From positions 25,048-89,047 of the forward strand of contig NZ_LZZW01000037.1 in the NCBI RefSeq assembly GCF_014170375.1: 64,000 nucleotides of DNA, read 5' to 3'. The notes under the pieces were generated by a model. The model had not been told where the DNA came from. It made no database searches and saw only the letters and a list, made by a program, of their open reading frames with translations. Below, one piece after another: positions 1 through 9,879 of this stretch. Each line of letters starts with the position of its first letter. The stretch's first letter is position 1. The stretch comes from Variovorax sp. UMC13. Lineage in GTDB: Bacteria > Pseudomonadota > Gammaproteobacteria > Burkholderiales > Burkholderiaceae_C. Position numbers and translations under genes: made by a program.

Positions 1-516
1 GGTCGAGCGGATCTGCGTCACGACCACGATCTCGTGGCGCTGGATCGGGTACGGCAGGCGCCAGTTGAAGCCGGCGCCGACGGTGGTCTTGTAGCGGCCG
101 AACTGGGTGATCACGGCCTGCTGGCCTTCGTTCACGATGAAGAAGCCGGTGCCGAGCCAGATCAGCACGGCCACGCCGGCGATCAGGCCGATGCCGTAGC
201 CGGCGTTCTTCATGTCGGGCTTGAAGCCGTTGCCACCACCATTACCGCCGGGCGGACGGTTGCCGCCGCCGTTGCCGCCGAACAGGCCGCCCAGCTTGCG
301 GTTGAAATCGCGCCAGAGTTCATCGAGGTCCGGCGGTCCCTGGTTGGGACCCTGGCCTCGCGGGCGGTTGTTGTTGTTCCCCGGAGGCGGGTCGGCGTCG
401 GGGCGCTGGCCGCTCGGCCGCTCACCGTTCGACGACGGTTCGTCACCTCGACCCCATCGACCGTCGTTCAGGTTGAACATGCCCTGAAAACGGCTCCACA
501 CTGGCTTTGCATTCAT
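1..516 (-). CDS. hflK: HflK, FtsH protease modulator (5' part only)
   Basis: SPFH/prohibitin-family subunit of the HflKC complex, which in other Gram-negatives assembles around the inner-membrane FtsH protease and modulates it. Only the first 172 residues are present; the gene runs off the left edge, where hflC would be expected. The visible part has a Gly/Pro/Asn-rich cytoplasmic N-terminus, one membrane segment at about 107-128 (IGLIAGVAVLIWLGTGFF) and the start of the SPFH domain (EGQQAVITQFG). ATG at 516 is preceded by GAGAGAA. It lies 38 bp behind hflX on the same strand, the usual hfq-hflX-hflK order. Family certain; the product cannot be judged complete. Confidence 0.93.
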   Translation of the reverse strand, partial: MNAKPVWSRFQGMFNLNDGRWGRGDEPSSNGERPSGQRPDADPPPGNNNNRPRGQGPNQGPPDLDELWRDFNRKLGGLFGGNGGGNRPPGGNGGGNGFKPDMKNAGYGIGLIAGVAVLIWLGTGFFIVNEGQQAVITQFGRYKTTVGAGFNWRLPYPIQRHEIVVVTQIRST

Positions 517-554
517 TCGATTCGTTCTCTCGTCAGTGGGGGGATTGTGCCCAA

Positions 555-1724
555 TCACCCGGGTGCATCGTGCAATTCAGCCCCGGCATCCAAGGGCATG
601 CCGTCGACCACCGATCCCGAGCGGCGCGCCAGTTCGCTGCGCAGTGCCGGCAGGCCGACACCGCTGTGCGCGCTGACGAAGACGCGGGCGACCTGCAGGC
701 CGTCGACTTCCATCTCGTCCTGCAGATGGAGCGGCTGCTGCGCGCTTTCAAGGGCATCGAGCTTGTTGAAGACCAGCAGCTGCGGCACTTCGCCGGCGCC
801 GATCTCGCGCAGCACGCGCTGCACCTCGGCCATCTGCTCGGGATGGTGCGGGTTGGAGGCATCGACCACGTGCAGCAGCAGGTCAGCATCGACCGCTTCC
901 TGCAAGGTGGCCTTGAAGGCGTCGACCAGGCCGTGCGGCAGGTCGCGGATGAAGCCCACCGTGTCGGAGATCGACACCTGGCGCCGCGCATCGCCCAGGT
1001 AGAGGTGGCGCGTGGTGGTGTCGAGCGTGGCGAACAGCTGGTCGGCCGCATAGGCACGCGCCTTGACCATCGCATTGAAGATCGAGGACTTGCCGGCATT
1101 GGTGTAGCCGACCAGCGAGATGTTGAAGGTGTCGCGCCGCTCGCGCTGGCGCCGCTGCGTGTTGCGCTGCTTCTGCACCTTGGCCAGGCGCTCGCGCGTG
1201 CGCTTGATCGACTCGTCGATCATTCGGCGGTCGAGCTCGATCTGCTTCTCGCCTGGGCCGCCGCGCACGCCGGCACCGCCGGTCTGGCGCTCCAGGTGGG
1301 ACCAGCGCCGCACGAGGCGGGTGCTCAGGTACTGCAGCCGGGCCAGTTCGACCTGCAGCTTGCCTTCATGGGACCGCGCGCGCTGCGCGAAGATCTCCAG
1401 GATCAGGAAGGTGCGGTCGTACACCGCGATCCCGAGCGCGCGCTCGAGGTTGCGTTGCTGGGCGGGGCTGAGGGATTGGTCGAAGATGACTTCGCTTGCG
1501 CGGTGCATCTCGGCCAGCTCGCGGATCTCGTCTGCCTTGCCGCTGCCCACGAAGAGGGCAGCATCGGGCGCCTTGCGCTTGCACACGAGGCGTTCGACCG
1601 GCGTGAGGCCCGCGGTCTGCGCGAGCAGGCCGAGTTCCTCGAGTTCTTGGTCGAAATGGGGCAGTCCGAAGTCAACGCCGACGAGAACGACGGCGCCATC
1701 CTGGCGGGGTATGTCTTCAGACAA
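555..1724 (-). CDS. hflX: GTPase HflX
   Basis: Ribosome-associated GTPase of the Obg-HflX family; in E. coli it splits stalled or heat-damaged ribosomes. The 389-residue protein has the HflX N-terminal domain (about 12-200) with a basic helical linker. The GTPase domain follows, with G1 GYTNAGKSS at 206-214, G3 DTVGF at 254-258, G4 NKLD at 320-323 and a G5-like SAHSG. The most upstream in-frame start is TTG at 1724 and I see no ATG or GTG before the conserved VLVGVDFGLPHFD, so the start is less certain than the gene. It sits 59 bp downstream of hfq. Confidence 0.92.
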   Translation of the reverse strand: MSEDIPRQDGAVVLVGVDFGLPHFDQELEELGLLAQTAGLTPVERLVCKRKAPDAALFVGSGKADEIRELAEMHRASEVIFDQSLSPAQQRNLERALGIAVYDRTFLILEIFAQRARSHEGKLQVELARLQYLSTRLVRRWSHLERQTGGAGVRGGPGEKQIELDRRMIDESIKRTRERLAKVQKQRNTQRRQRERRDTFNISLVGYTNAGKSSIFNAMVKARAYAADQLFATLDTTTRHLYLGDARRQVSISDTVGFIRDLPHGLVDAFKATLQEAVDADLLLHVVDASNPHHPEQMAEVQRVLREIGAGEVPQLLVFNKLDALESAQQPLHLQDEMEVDGLQVARVFVSAHSGVGLPALRSELARRSGSVVDGMPLDAGAELHDAPG

Positions 1725-1783
1725 GCGGAATGGGGCGTTACGGAAAAAAGCGCAGCGGACGGAGCCCGCCGCGCGAGTGCCGG

Positions 1784-2029
1784 TCAGGCAGCGGCGTCGT
1801 CGTTCTCGGCAGCCGAGAAATTGACCGCGCGGCCAGGCACGATGGTGGAGATGGCGTGCTTGTAGACCATTTGCGTCACAGTGTTACGCAGCAGCACGAC
1901 ATATTGATCGAAAGACTCGATCTGACCCTGAAGCTTGATGCCGTTGACCAAATAGATGGAAACCGGCACATGCTCCCGACGCAAAGTGTTCAGGAACGGG
2001 TCTTGCAAAAGTTGCCCTTTGTTGCTCAC
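1784..2029 (-). CDS. hfq: RNA chaperone Hfq
   Basis: Hexameric Sm-like RNA chaperone that pairs small RNAs with mRNAs. The 81-residue product has the Sm1 region (about 8-48) and the Sm2 signature YKH at 56-58. Proximal-face residues Q9, F40 and D41 are in place, and the acidic C-tail is short. I chose GTG at 2029 because GGAG lies seven bases upstream and the N-terminus then starts SNKGQLLQDPF, matching the family. A TTG at 2047 would add six residues without a good ribosome site. Followed by hflX, as in most proteobacteria. Confidence 0.95.
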   Translation of the reverse strand: MSNKGQLLQDPFLNTLRREHVPVSIYLVNGIKLQGQIESFDQYVVLLRNTVTQMVYKHAISTIVPGRAVNFSAAENDDAAA

Positions 2030-2154
2030 GATATTCTCCGTGTTCAAGGAAGAGTTATAGGAAAGAGAACCTTAACACAGGGTTTCTGCGCTGCAGCAAC
2101 AAAGCCCAAAGCCATCCCAAAAATAACGGCTCTTTAAAAGGGGAACTTTGCGCT

Positions 2155-2192
2155 GGGCGGCGGCTCGGCGCAAGCAGTGCGTGCGCCGCCCG
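2155..2192 (-). terminator. GC-rich hairpin downstream of der
   Basis: Just after the der stop the minus strand can form a GC-rich hairpin: outer arms GGGCGGC/GCCGCCC, or alternatively GGCGC/GCGCC at 2167-2171 and 2183-2187. The T-run that follows is weak and distant (CCCCTTTT), so intrinsic termination before hfq is plausible but not certain. The remaining spacer to 2029 must hold the hfq promoter; I see TATAAC near 2055 but no convincing -35 box. Confidence 0.35.
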
Positions 2193-2209
2193 CCCTCGCC
2201 TCACCCGCG

Positions 2210-3550
2210 TTATTTGTCCTTGTCGGCGTAAGGATTGGCGGAGGTCTTGAACTCGATCCGCATCGGCGTTCCCACAAGGTCGAATTCCTTGCGGAAACGG
2301 CCCTCGAGAAAGCGCTTGTAAGAATCGGTGACGTGTTCGAGCGAATTGCCGTGGATCACGATCACCGGCGGATTCATGCCGCCCTGGTGCGCATAGCGCA
2401 GCTTGGGCCGGAACATGCCGGCGCGTTGCGGCGACTGGAATTGCACCGACTCGAGCAGCAGGCGCGTGAGCACGGGCGTCGACATCTTGCGGGTCGCCGA
2501 TTTGTGCGCCTGCGCAATGGCCTGCCAGACCGGGCCGAGCCCCTGCCGCTTGATCGCCGAGATGAAATGCAGCGAGGCGAACTTGAGGAAGGGCAGCCGG
2601 GTTTCGATCTGACGCTGGATCTGTTCGCGCTGGTAGCTGTCGACCGCATCCCACTTGTTGATGGCGATCACCACCGCGCGTCCGCTTTCGAGGATGTAGC
2701 CGGCGATGTGCGCGTCCTGGTCGGTCACGCCCTGGGTGGCGTCGAGCAGCAGCAGCACCACGTTGGCCGACTCGATGGCCTGCAGCGTCTTGACCACCGA
2801 GAACTTCTCGATCGCCTCGAAGACCTTGCCCTTGCGGCGCAGGCCGGCTGTGTCGATCAGCTCGAAGTGCTGGCCGTTGCGCTCGAAAGGCACCGAGATG
2901 GCGTCGCGCGTGGTGCCCGGCATGTCGAAGGCGACCAGCCGCTCCTCGCCCAGCCAGGTGTTGATCAGCGTCGATTTGCCGACGTTGGGGCGTCCGGCCA
3001 CGGCCAGCTTGATGGGCTTGGCCTCGCCGTCGTCCACCTCGTCTTCGGGTTCGGGCAGGTTCAGCGGCTCGAGCGCGAGCTCGACCAGGTCGCGGATCCC
3101 CTGCCCGTGCGCGGCGGACACGCCATGCACGTCGCCCAGGCCCAGTTCGTAGAACTCGACCAGCTTGGTGCCGTCGTGCATGCCTTCGGCCTTGTTGGCC
3201 ACCAGCACGGTCGGCTTGCCGATGCGCCGCAGTTCGTTGGCGATGTCGTGGTCCTGGGCCGAGAGGCCTTCGCGGGCGTCCACGACGAAGACCACCACAT
3301 CGGCCTCGGCCACGGCCTGACGCGTCTGCTTGGCCATCTCCTTGAAGATGCCGCTGCCCGCGTCGGGCTCGAAGCCGCCGGTATCGATCACGATGAACTC
3401 GTGCCGGCCCTGGCGGCCGTTGCCGTAATGGCGGTCGCGCGTCAGGCCGGCGAAGTCCGCCACGATCGCGTCACGCGTCTGCGTGAGGCGGTTGAAAAGG
3501 GTGGACTTGCCGACGTTGGGACGCCCGACCAGAGCGATGACCGGTTTCAT
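2210..3550 (-). CDS. der: Ribosome-assembly GTPase Der (EngA)
   Basis: Essential double GTPase that acts in maturation of the 50S ribosomal subunit. The 446-residue protein has two tandem TrmE-type G domains. The first P-loop GRPNVGKST is at 9-17 and an identical one starts the second domain near 185. A C-terminal KH-like domain follows (AGMFRPKLRYAHQGG). DTGGF and DTAGL are the two G3 motifs, NKAEG and NKWD the G4 motifs. ATG at 3550 lies 18 bp after bamB, the conserved bamB-der pair of beta- and gammaproteobacteria. Confidence 0.97.
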   Translation of the reverse strand: MKPVIALVGRPNVGKSTLFNRLTQTRDAIVADFAGLTRDRHYGNGRQGRHEFIVIDTGGFEPDAGSGIFKEMAKQTRQAVAEADVVVFVVDAREGLSAQDHDIANELRRIGKPTVLVANKAEGMHDGTKLVEFYELGLGDVHGVSAAHGQGIRDLVELALEPLNLPEPEDEVDDGEAKPIKLAVAGRPNVGKSTLINTWLGEERLVAFDMPGTTRDAISVPFERNGQHFELIDTAGLRRKGKVFEAIEKFSVVKTLQAIESANVVLLLLDATQGVTDQDAHIAGYILESGRAVVIAINKWDAVDSYQREQIQRQIETRLPFLKFASLHFISAIKRQGLGPVWQAIAQAHKSATRKMSTPVLTRLLLESVQFQSPQRAGMFRPKLRYAHQGGMNPPVIVIHGNSLEHVTDSYKRFLEGRFRKEFDLVGTPMRIEFKTSANPYADKDK

Positions 3551-3568
3551 GGTCGAGCTTTCAATGGT

Positions 3569-4711
3569 TTATTCCGGGCGATAGCCGAACACACCGCCAT
3601 TGCGGGTGACGACCACGACCGTGTTGCCGGCGAGAACCGGGGTTGCGACGATGGGCGAGCCATCGGGCGTGAGACGGGTGAGCAGGGAGCCATCTTCGCG
3701 CGACACCAGCAGCAGCAGGCCGCTGTCGTCGCCGATGACCAGCGAACGGCCGACCGCGAGCGGTGCCGTCAGCGTGCGGTACTTGAGCAGGTCGCTCGAC
3801 CAGGCGCGTTCGCCGTCGGTGCGGCGCCAGGCCACCACGCTGCCGTTGGTTTCGGTGCCGTAGACGAAGCGCTCGTCGCCGCTCACGCCTTCGGCGCCGG
3901 TGGCGGGCTTGGTCCACAGCAGCGTGCCGCGCGTGGCGTCGACGCAGCCGACGTTGGCGTAATAGGCGCGCGCGCAGACGGTGTCGCCCACGCGGCTCAC
4001 GCTGCCGGTCAGGTCGACCAGGCGCTCGACGTCGTTGGTGCCGCGCGGTGCCGCGATCGGCGACTCCCAGCGCGACGAACCGTTGGTGGGGTTCAGGCCC
4101 GCCAGCCGTCCGCCCAGCCCGGTGACCAGCGTGTCTCCCACGGCGACCAGCACGCCGGGCTTGCGCAGCACCAGGTTCTCGGCAGTGCGCGACTGCGACC
4201 AGAGGCGGCGACCGCTCTCCCCGTCCCAGGCGCTCACGGTGCGGTCGGCGGTCTGCACGAAGACCCGGCGTCCGGCCACCAGGGGCGCGGTGTAGGCCTG
4301 TGCGGTCAGGCGCTGCTTCCACAGCACCTTGCCGGCCTGCAGCGCCACGAGTTCGTTGTCGCGCGTGATGACCGCAGCGATGGCGCCATCGCTGCCCACA
4401 CCGGCGATCAGCGCCTTGCCGACGCTGGCGCGCCAGGCTTCCTGGCCCGAGCGCGAATCGATCGCGACCACCGTGCCGTCGGCGCCGGCCAGCGTCACCG
4501 TGTCGCCGCTGACGTCGACCTGCAGCGCGAAGTCGGTCTTCGGGACCTTGACGGTCCAGGCCTGACGGACGCCGAACAGCCCGGGGTCGGCGGCCAGGGC
4601 GGCGGGCTTGGGCCTGCCGGTGCCCGAGCAGGCGGCCAGCGCGGCGAACAGCACGGTGGCGCCCACGATACGCAGGACGGGGGTGACTGACACAAGGCGA
4701 TGGAAGGTCAT
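3569..4711 (-). CDS. bamB: Outer-membrane assembly lipoprotein BamB
   Basis: Lipoprotein subunit of the BAM machine that inserts beta-barrels into the outer membrane. The 380-residue precursor has a signal peptide ending in a LAAC lipobox with the lipidated Cys at 28. A PQQ-like beta-propeller follows, with repeated blades of the type VVAIDSRSGQEAWR and VSAWDGESGRRLW. ATG at 4711 follows the YfgM-like gene by 10 bp and precedes der, so the three are probably one transcript. Another BAM lipoprotein, bamD, is encoded at 15395. Confidence 0.95.
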   Translation of the reverse strand: MTFHRLVSVTPVLRIVGATVLFAALAACSGTGRPKPAALAADPGLFGVRQAWTVKVPKTDFALQVDVSGDTVTLAGADGTVVAIDSRSGQEAWRASVGKALIAGVGSDGAIAAVITRDNELVALQAGKVLWKQRLTAQAYTAPLVAGRRVFVQTADRTVSAWDGESGRRLWSQSRTAENLVLRKPGVLVAVGDTLVTGLGGRLAGLNPTNGSSRWESPIAAPRGTNDVERLVDLTGSVSRVGDTVCARAYYANVGCVDATRGTLLWTKPATGAEGVSGDERFVYGTETNGSVVAWRRTDGERAWSSDLLKYRTLTAPLAVGRSLVIGDDSGLLLLVSREDGSLLTRLTPDGSPIVATPVLAGNTVVVVTRNGGVFGYRPE

Positions 4712-4721
4712 GATGCGATGG

Positions 4722-5408
4722 TCACTGAGCGGTTTTGCCGGACGCGGCGGGAGCGGTCGTCAAGGTCTTCGGATCCACGCCCACGGCGTTGAGCTTGATC
4801 TCGACCAGACGGCGGTAGTCGTTGCGCGCATCGAATGCGGCCCAGGCCTTCTGGTACTCGGCCTTGGCTTCGTCGCGCTTGCCTTGCGCCAGGTAGACGT
4901 CGCCCCTGCGGTCGGCCACCAGCGCTTCGAATTCCTTGGGCACGGGCGCGGCCAGCTGCTTGAGCGCGTCGTCGTAGCCCTTGCTCTCGAGCAGTTCGGC
5001 GGCCAGCCGAAGCCGCGCGATGGCCTTGTAGCCCGGATCGACGGCGTTGTCCGCGACCCATTCCAGCGCGGCGCGCGATGCCTCGGGCTTGGCCTTCTCG
5101 TTGAGCGTCTTGGCGGCCAGCAGGCCGGCCTGTTGCGCGTAGACGGTGCCGGCGAAGCGGCTCTTCATCTCGCCCAGCGCGCGCTCGATGCGGTCGGCAT
5201 CGCCCGCCTGCGCGCTGCGCTCGACCTCGTCGTAGAGCGCCGAGGCCTGTGCCGCCTTGTTGCGCTGGAAGTAGTTCCAGCCGTTCCAGGCCACGAACGC
5301 ACCGGCGACAAGCAGCACGATCCAGGTGATCAACGTGCCGTAGGTGTTCCAGAAATGCTTGAGCTGGTCGAGCTGTTCCTGTTCTTCGAGATCGAGATGG
5401 GTTGCCAT
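4722..5408 (-). CDS. YfgM-like tetratricopeptide membrane protein
   Basis: The 228-residue protein has a cytoplasmic N-terminus rich in acidic residues and one membrane segment at about 26-46 (LITWIVLLVAGAFVAWNGW). A periplasmic helical region with TPR-like repeats follows (AKAEYQKAWAAFDARNDYRRLVEIKLNAV). Length, topology and position between hisS and bamB match YfgM, the SecYEG-associated periplasmic chaperone partner of E. coli. The function is taken from that family and not shown here. ATG at 5408. Confidence 0.88.
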   Translation of the reverse strand: MATHLDLEEQEQLDQLKHFWNTYGTLITWIVLLVAGAFVAWNGWNYFQRNKAAQASALYDEVERSAQAGDADRIERALGEMKSRFAGTVYAQQAGLLAAKTLNEKAKPEASRAALEWVADNAVDPGYKAIARLRLAAELLESKGYDDALKQLAAPVPKEFEALVADRRGDVYLAQGKRDEAKAEYQKAWAAFDARNDYRRLVEIKLNAVGVDPKTLTTAPAASGKTAQ

Positions 5409-5435
5409 GCGCTGTCAGTGAGTTGAAGGACCCCG

Positions 5436-5455
5436 GGACTCGACGGGTCGAGTCC
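5436..5455 (-). other. Perfect hairpin in hisS-yfgM spacer
   Basis: GGACTCGA / TCGAGTCC with a CGGG loop, an eight-base-pair perfect stem inside the 91-bp gap between hisS and the YfgM-like gene. No T-run follows on either strand, so it is more likely an RNA-processing or attenuation structure than a terminator. Confidence 0.35.
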
Positions 5456-5499
5456 GACCCTCGAGGGGCCGGGATGTTTGGGAACGGACCGGCGTTTCC

Positions 5500-6804
5500 C
5501 TAGGGAGCCGGGGATTGTAGGGTGGTGGCCCAGACGCCCACGTCGGCCAGCGGCCGCGTGCTTTGCGCGACGCTGGCGTCGCGCAAGGCCTTGAGAGTCA
5601 CTTCCTCGCGTGCAAGTTCATCGGCGCCGAAGATCAGTGCGTAGGTGGCGCCGCTGGCGTCGGCCTTCTTCATCTGCGACTTGAAGCTGGCCAGGCCCTC
5701 GGCGGTCGCGCCGTGCATCTGCACCCGCACGCCCGCTTCGCGCAATTGCTGCAGGGTGCGCAGCACCACCGGCATCGAGGCCGCATCGGGCACGATGGCA
5801 TAGGCGTCGGGCACCACGGCCGGCACCTCGGTGCCCTGCTCCTTGAGCAGGTCCAGCACGCGCTCGACGCCCATGGCCCAGCCCACGGCCGGCGCGGGCT
5901 TGCCGCCGATCTGGGCGATCAGGTCGTCGTAGCGGCCGCCGGCGCACACCGTGCCCTGCGCGCCCAGGCGGTCGGTGACGAACTCGAACACCGTGAGGTT
6001 GTAGTAATCGAGGCCGCGCACCAGGCGCGGGTTGATCGTGAAGGCGATGCCGTTGGCCTTGAGGATGGCCTGCAGGCCCTCGAAATGCGCCAGCGATTCG
6101 GCGCCCAGGAAGTCGATCAGCTTCGGCGCCGCCTCGACCACGTCCTTCATCGCGGGGTTCTTGGTGTCGAGGATGCGCAGCGGGTTGCTGTGCAGGCGGC
6201 GCTTGCCGTCCTCGTCGAGCTTGTCGGCGTGCTGCTCGAAATGCGCGATCAGCTGGGCGCGGTGCAGCGCGCGCTCGGCCGGCTGGCCCAGGCTGTTGAG
6301 CTCGAGGCGCACGTCGGTCAAACCGATGGCCTTCCAGAGCGCGTTGGCCAGCAGGATCAGCTCGGCATCGACGTCCGGGCCGGCGAAGCCCAGGGCCTCG
6401 GCGCCGATCTGATGGAACTGCCGGTAGCGACCGCGCTGCGGCTTCTCGCGCCGGAACATCGGGCCGGTGTACCAGAGGCGCTTGGGGCCGTCGTAGAGCA
6501 TGTTGTGCTCGATCACGGCACGCACCAGGCCGGCGGTGTTCTCGGGCCGCATCGCAAGGTGCTCGGCCTGGCCGTGCTTGTCGGAGCGGTCCTCGAAGGC
6601 GTACATCTCCTTCTCGACGATGTCGGTGACCTCGCCGATGCCACGCACGAACAGCGCCGTGTGCTCCAGGATCGGGGTGCGCACGTTGCGGTACGCGAAG
6701 CGGCCCATCAGCTCGCGCACCGTGGCTTCGAGCCACTCCCAGCGCGCCGACTCGGGCGGCAAGATGTCGTTCATGCCTTTGACGGCATTCAATTTTTCGG
6801 CCAT
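5500..6804 (-). CDS. hisS: Histidyl-tRNA synthetase
   Basis: Class II aminoacyl-tRNA synthetase charging tRNA-His. The 434-residue product carries motif 2 (WYTGPMFRREKPQRGRYRQF), the histidine-specific GLDYYNLTVFEF block, motif 3 (GWAMGVERVLDLL) and a C-terminal anticodon-binding domain (from about 335). ATG at 6804 is 17 bp after ispG. Full length for the family. Confidence 0.97.
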   Translation of the reverse strand: MAEKLNAVKGMNDILPPESARWEWLEATVRELMGRFAYRNVRTPILEHTALFVRGIGEVTDIVEKEMYAFEDRSDKHGQAEHLAMRPENTAGLVRAVIEHNMLYDGPKRLWYTGPMFRREKPQRGRYRQFHQIGAEALGFAGPDVDAELILLANALWKAIGLTDVRLELNSLGQPAERALHRAQLIAHFEQHADKLDEDGKRRLHSNPLRILDTKNPAMKDVVEAAPKLIDFLGAESLAHFEGLQAILKANGIAFTINPRLVRGLDYYNLTVFEFVTDRLGAQGTVCAGGRYDDLIAQIGGKPAPAVGWAMGVERVLDLLKEQGTEVPAVVPDAYAIVPDAASMPVVLRTLQQLREAGVRVQMHGATAEGLASFKSQMKKADASGATYALIFGADELAREEVTLKALRDASVAQSTRPLADVGVWATTLQSPAP

Positions 6805-6821
6805 GGATCAGGAAAGGAGAT

Positions 6822-8131
<1,310 letters not shown>

Positions 8132-8135
<4 letters not shown>

Positions 8136-9031
8136 GGTTTGACCTCGAATCGTGCGACGCCGCCCGAGCGCGCCAGGGGTGTCAGATCGAAAGGCTTGCC
8201 GCGCACCTGGACTTCGACGCCGGCGGCCCGGCCCACCACCACCGACAGGGGCAGCGTGCCGCTGGCACCGACGGTTTCGCCCGCGCGCACGGTACGGCGC
8301 AGCAGCTGCTTGCCGGCGGCGTCGTTCACGGTGATCCAGGATTCCTCGCGGACCACGAAGACCAGTGTGTCGCTGCCGGCCGCCGCGGGCTGCGGGGCCG
8401 CAGGCGCCACGGGCTCGGCCACGGGCGCCACGACCGGCGCGGTCGGCTCGACCGCCGCCACGGGCGCCGCGGCCGGCGGCTCGAGCACCGTGCCGCCCGG
8501 CGCGGCCTCGACCGAAGCGCTGCGCTGGCCCGCAGTGAAGCCCGAGACCCATTGACCCAGCCGCTCGAAAGCGCCGGAAGGCAGCCAGAACAGCGCCGCG
8601 GCGCCGGCCAGCAGCAGCCCGACCACCACCAGCACGGCGCGCGACGGCAGGCCGCCAACCGCGCGCGAGCGGCTGCGCGGCGCACTCGAGCGGAAGCTGG
8701 TGCTGATGCTGCGATCGGCTTCGGCCAGGCCCGGGCGCGCCGCGCCCGGCAGCTTGGCGAGCACCGGTGCGGGATCGATGTGCAGCGCCCGGCAGACGCT
8801 GGCGGCCAGCGCGCGTGCGAACACCGGATCGGGCAAGGCCGCGATGTCGTCGTTCTCCAGGGCCTGCAGCTTCTGCGACGACACCTTGAGCGCCGCCGCC
8901 ACCACGTCGAGGTGCAGGTTGTGCGCTTCGCGCGCCTCGCGCAGCAGGTCGCCGGCGGTCTTGTTCGTGCTGTCGCCAGGGATCAGCGGTGGCGTCTGGG
9001 TGGTACCGAATTCGCTCGCCCGTTCAATCAT
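8132..9031 (-). CDS. RodZ-like helix-turn-helix membrane protein
   Basis: The 299-residue protein has a cytoplasmic HTH_25/Xre-type domain (about 25-95, LLREAREAHNLHLDVVAAAL), an Arg/Ser-rich linker and one membrane segment at about 131-151. An Ala/Pro/Val-rich periplasmic stretch leads to a C-terminal DUF4115 domain (WITVNDAAGKQLLRRTV). This is the layout of RodZ, which links MreB to the cell wall. ATG at 9031 overlaps the pilW stop by eight bases and the stop overlaps ispG, matching the conserved pilW-rodZ-ispG-hisS operon. Rod-shape function is inferred from the family. Confidence 0.9.
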
Positions 9032-9875
9032 CGAAATTCCCACGTTCGTACGCAACCGCCTCCCGCGACTGGGGGAAGCGCCGTTGCAGCTGTCCGCCGA
9101 GCTGCGCCATGGCCTCGCGGTTTCCCAGCCTGCGCTCGATCTTCACGCCCAGCCACAAGGTCTCCGCATTGGCCGACGGCCCGTTGTTGACACGGCGCAC
9201 GTAGAACTGCGCGCGCGACCAGTCCTGGCGCTGGGCCAGCAAGGACGCGAGGTTGAAGCCGATCATGGGATTGCCGGCGTCGATTTCGTAGGCCTGCGAC
9301 AGCGAGCGCTCGGCCTCGGCGGGCTGGCCTGCGCGCATCTGGCACAGGCCCAGGGTCATCAGCGTCTTGGCACGCTCGGTGTAGGCGGGCACGGCCAGGG
9401 CCGCATTGAACTGCTGGGCGGCATCGCCGAAGCGGCTCTGCTGGCACAGCAGCCAGCCGTAGTTGTGCAGGGTGTTGGGCTCGCGCGGATTGAGCGCGAT
9501 GGCGCGCCGGAAGCTGTCCTCGGCCAGCCCGGCATCGTCGAGCCGCATGTAGACCAAGCCGCGCAGGTTGTAGGCGTCGGCGAAGTTCGGGTCAGCCGAC
9601 AGCGACTGCTTGATCTCGTCGAGCGCGACCGTGGTCTGGCCGGCCTCGAAATAACCGATGGCCAGTTCGAGCCGCAGCCGCGCGCGCCGGCGCGCCTGCG
9701 GCTCGTCCGAGGCGGTCACGATGTCGGTGCCGTTGCCCGCGGTGCTCGCTGTGTTCGCGACCGAAGTCGCCCCTCCCTTGCCGGTGCCGGCGCAGCCGGC
9801 GAGCAGCACGGCCAGCAAGGCGCCGAAGGCCCCCTGCATGACGTGCCATGGCGAAATCGGGAAGGCCATGCGCAT
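9024..9875 (-). CDS. pilW: Type IV pilus biogenesis/stability lipoprotein PilW (PilF)
   Basis: TPR pilotin that helps the PilQ secretin reach and assemble in the outer membrane. The 283-residue precursor has a lipobox VLLAGC with the lipid Cys at 28, a short low-complexity linker, then about six TPR units (NFADAYNLRGLVYMRLDD, EPNTLHNYGWLLCQQSRF). I start at ATG 9875 because AAGGG precedes it and it follows the rlmN stop by four bases; an ATG at 9869 is the alternative. No other pilus genes are in the window. Confidence 0.93.
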   Translation of the reverse strand: MRMAFPISPWHVMQGAFGALLAVLLAGCAGTGKGGATSVANTASTAGNGTDIVTASDEPQARRRARLRLELAIGYFEAGQTTVALDEIKQSLSADPNFADAYNLRGLVYMRLDDAGLAEDSFRRAIALNPREPNTLHNYGWLLCQQSRFGDAAQQFNAALAVPAYTERAKTLMTLGLCQMRAGQPAEAERSLSQAYEIDAGNPMIGFNLASLLAQRQDWSRAQFYVRRVNNGPSANAETLWLGVKIERRLGNREAMAQLGGQLQRRFPQSREAVAYERGNFDD

Positions 9876-9879
9876 GGGT

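Noticed and set aside
2177..4690. Very long plus-strand open frame opposite der and bamB
   Set aside because: It is the complement of two well-supported genes and its His/Asp/Arg-rich translation is typical of an antisense shadow.
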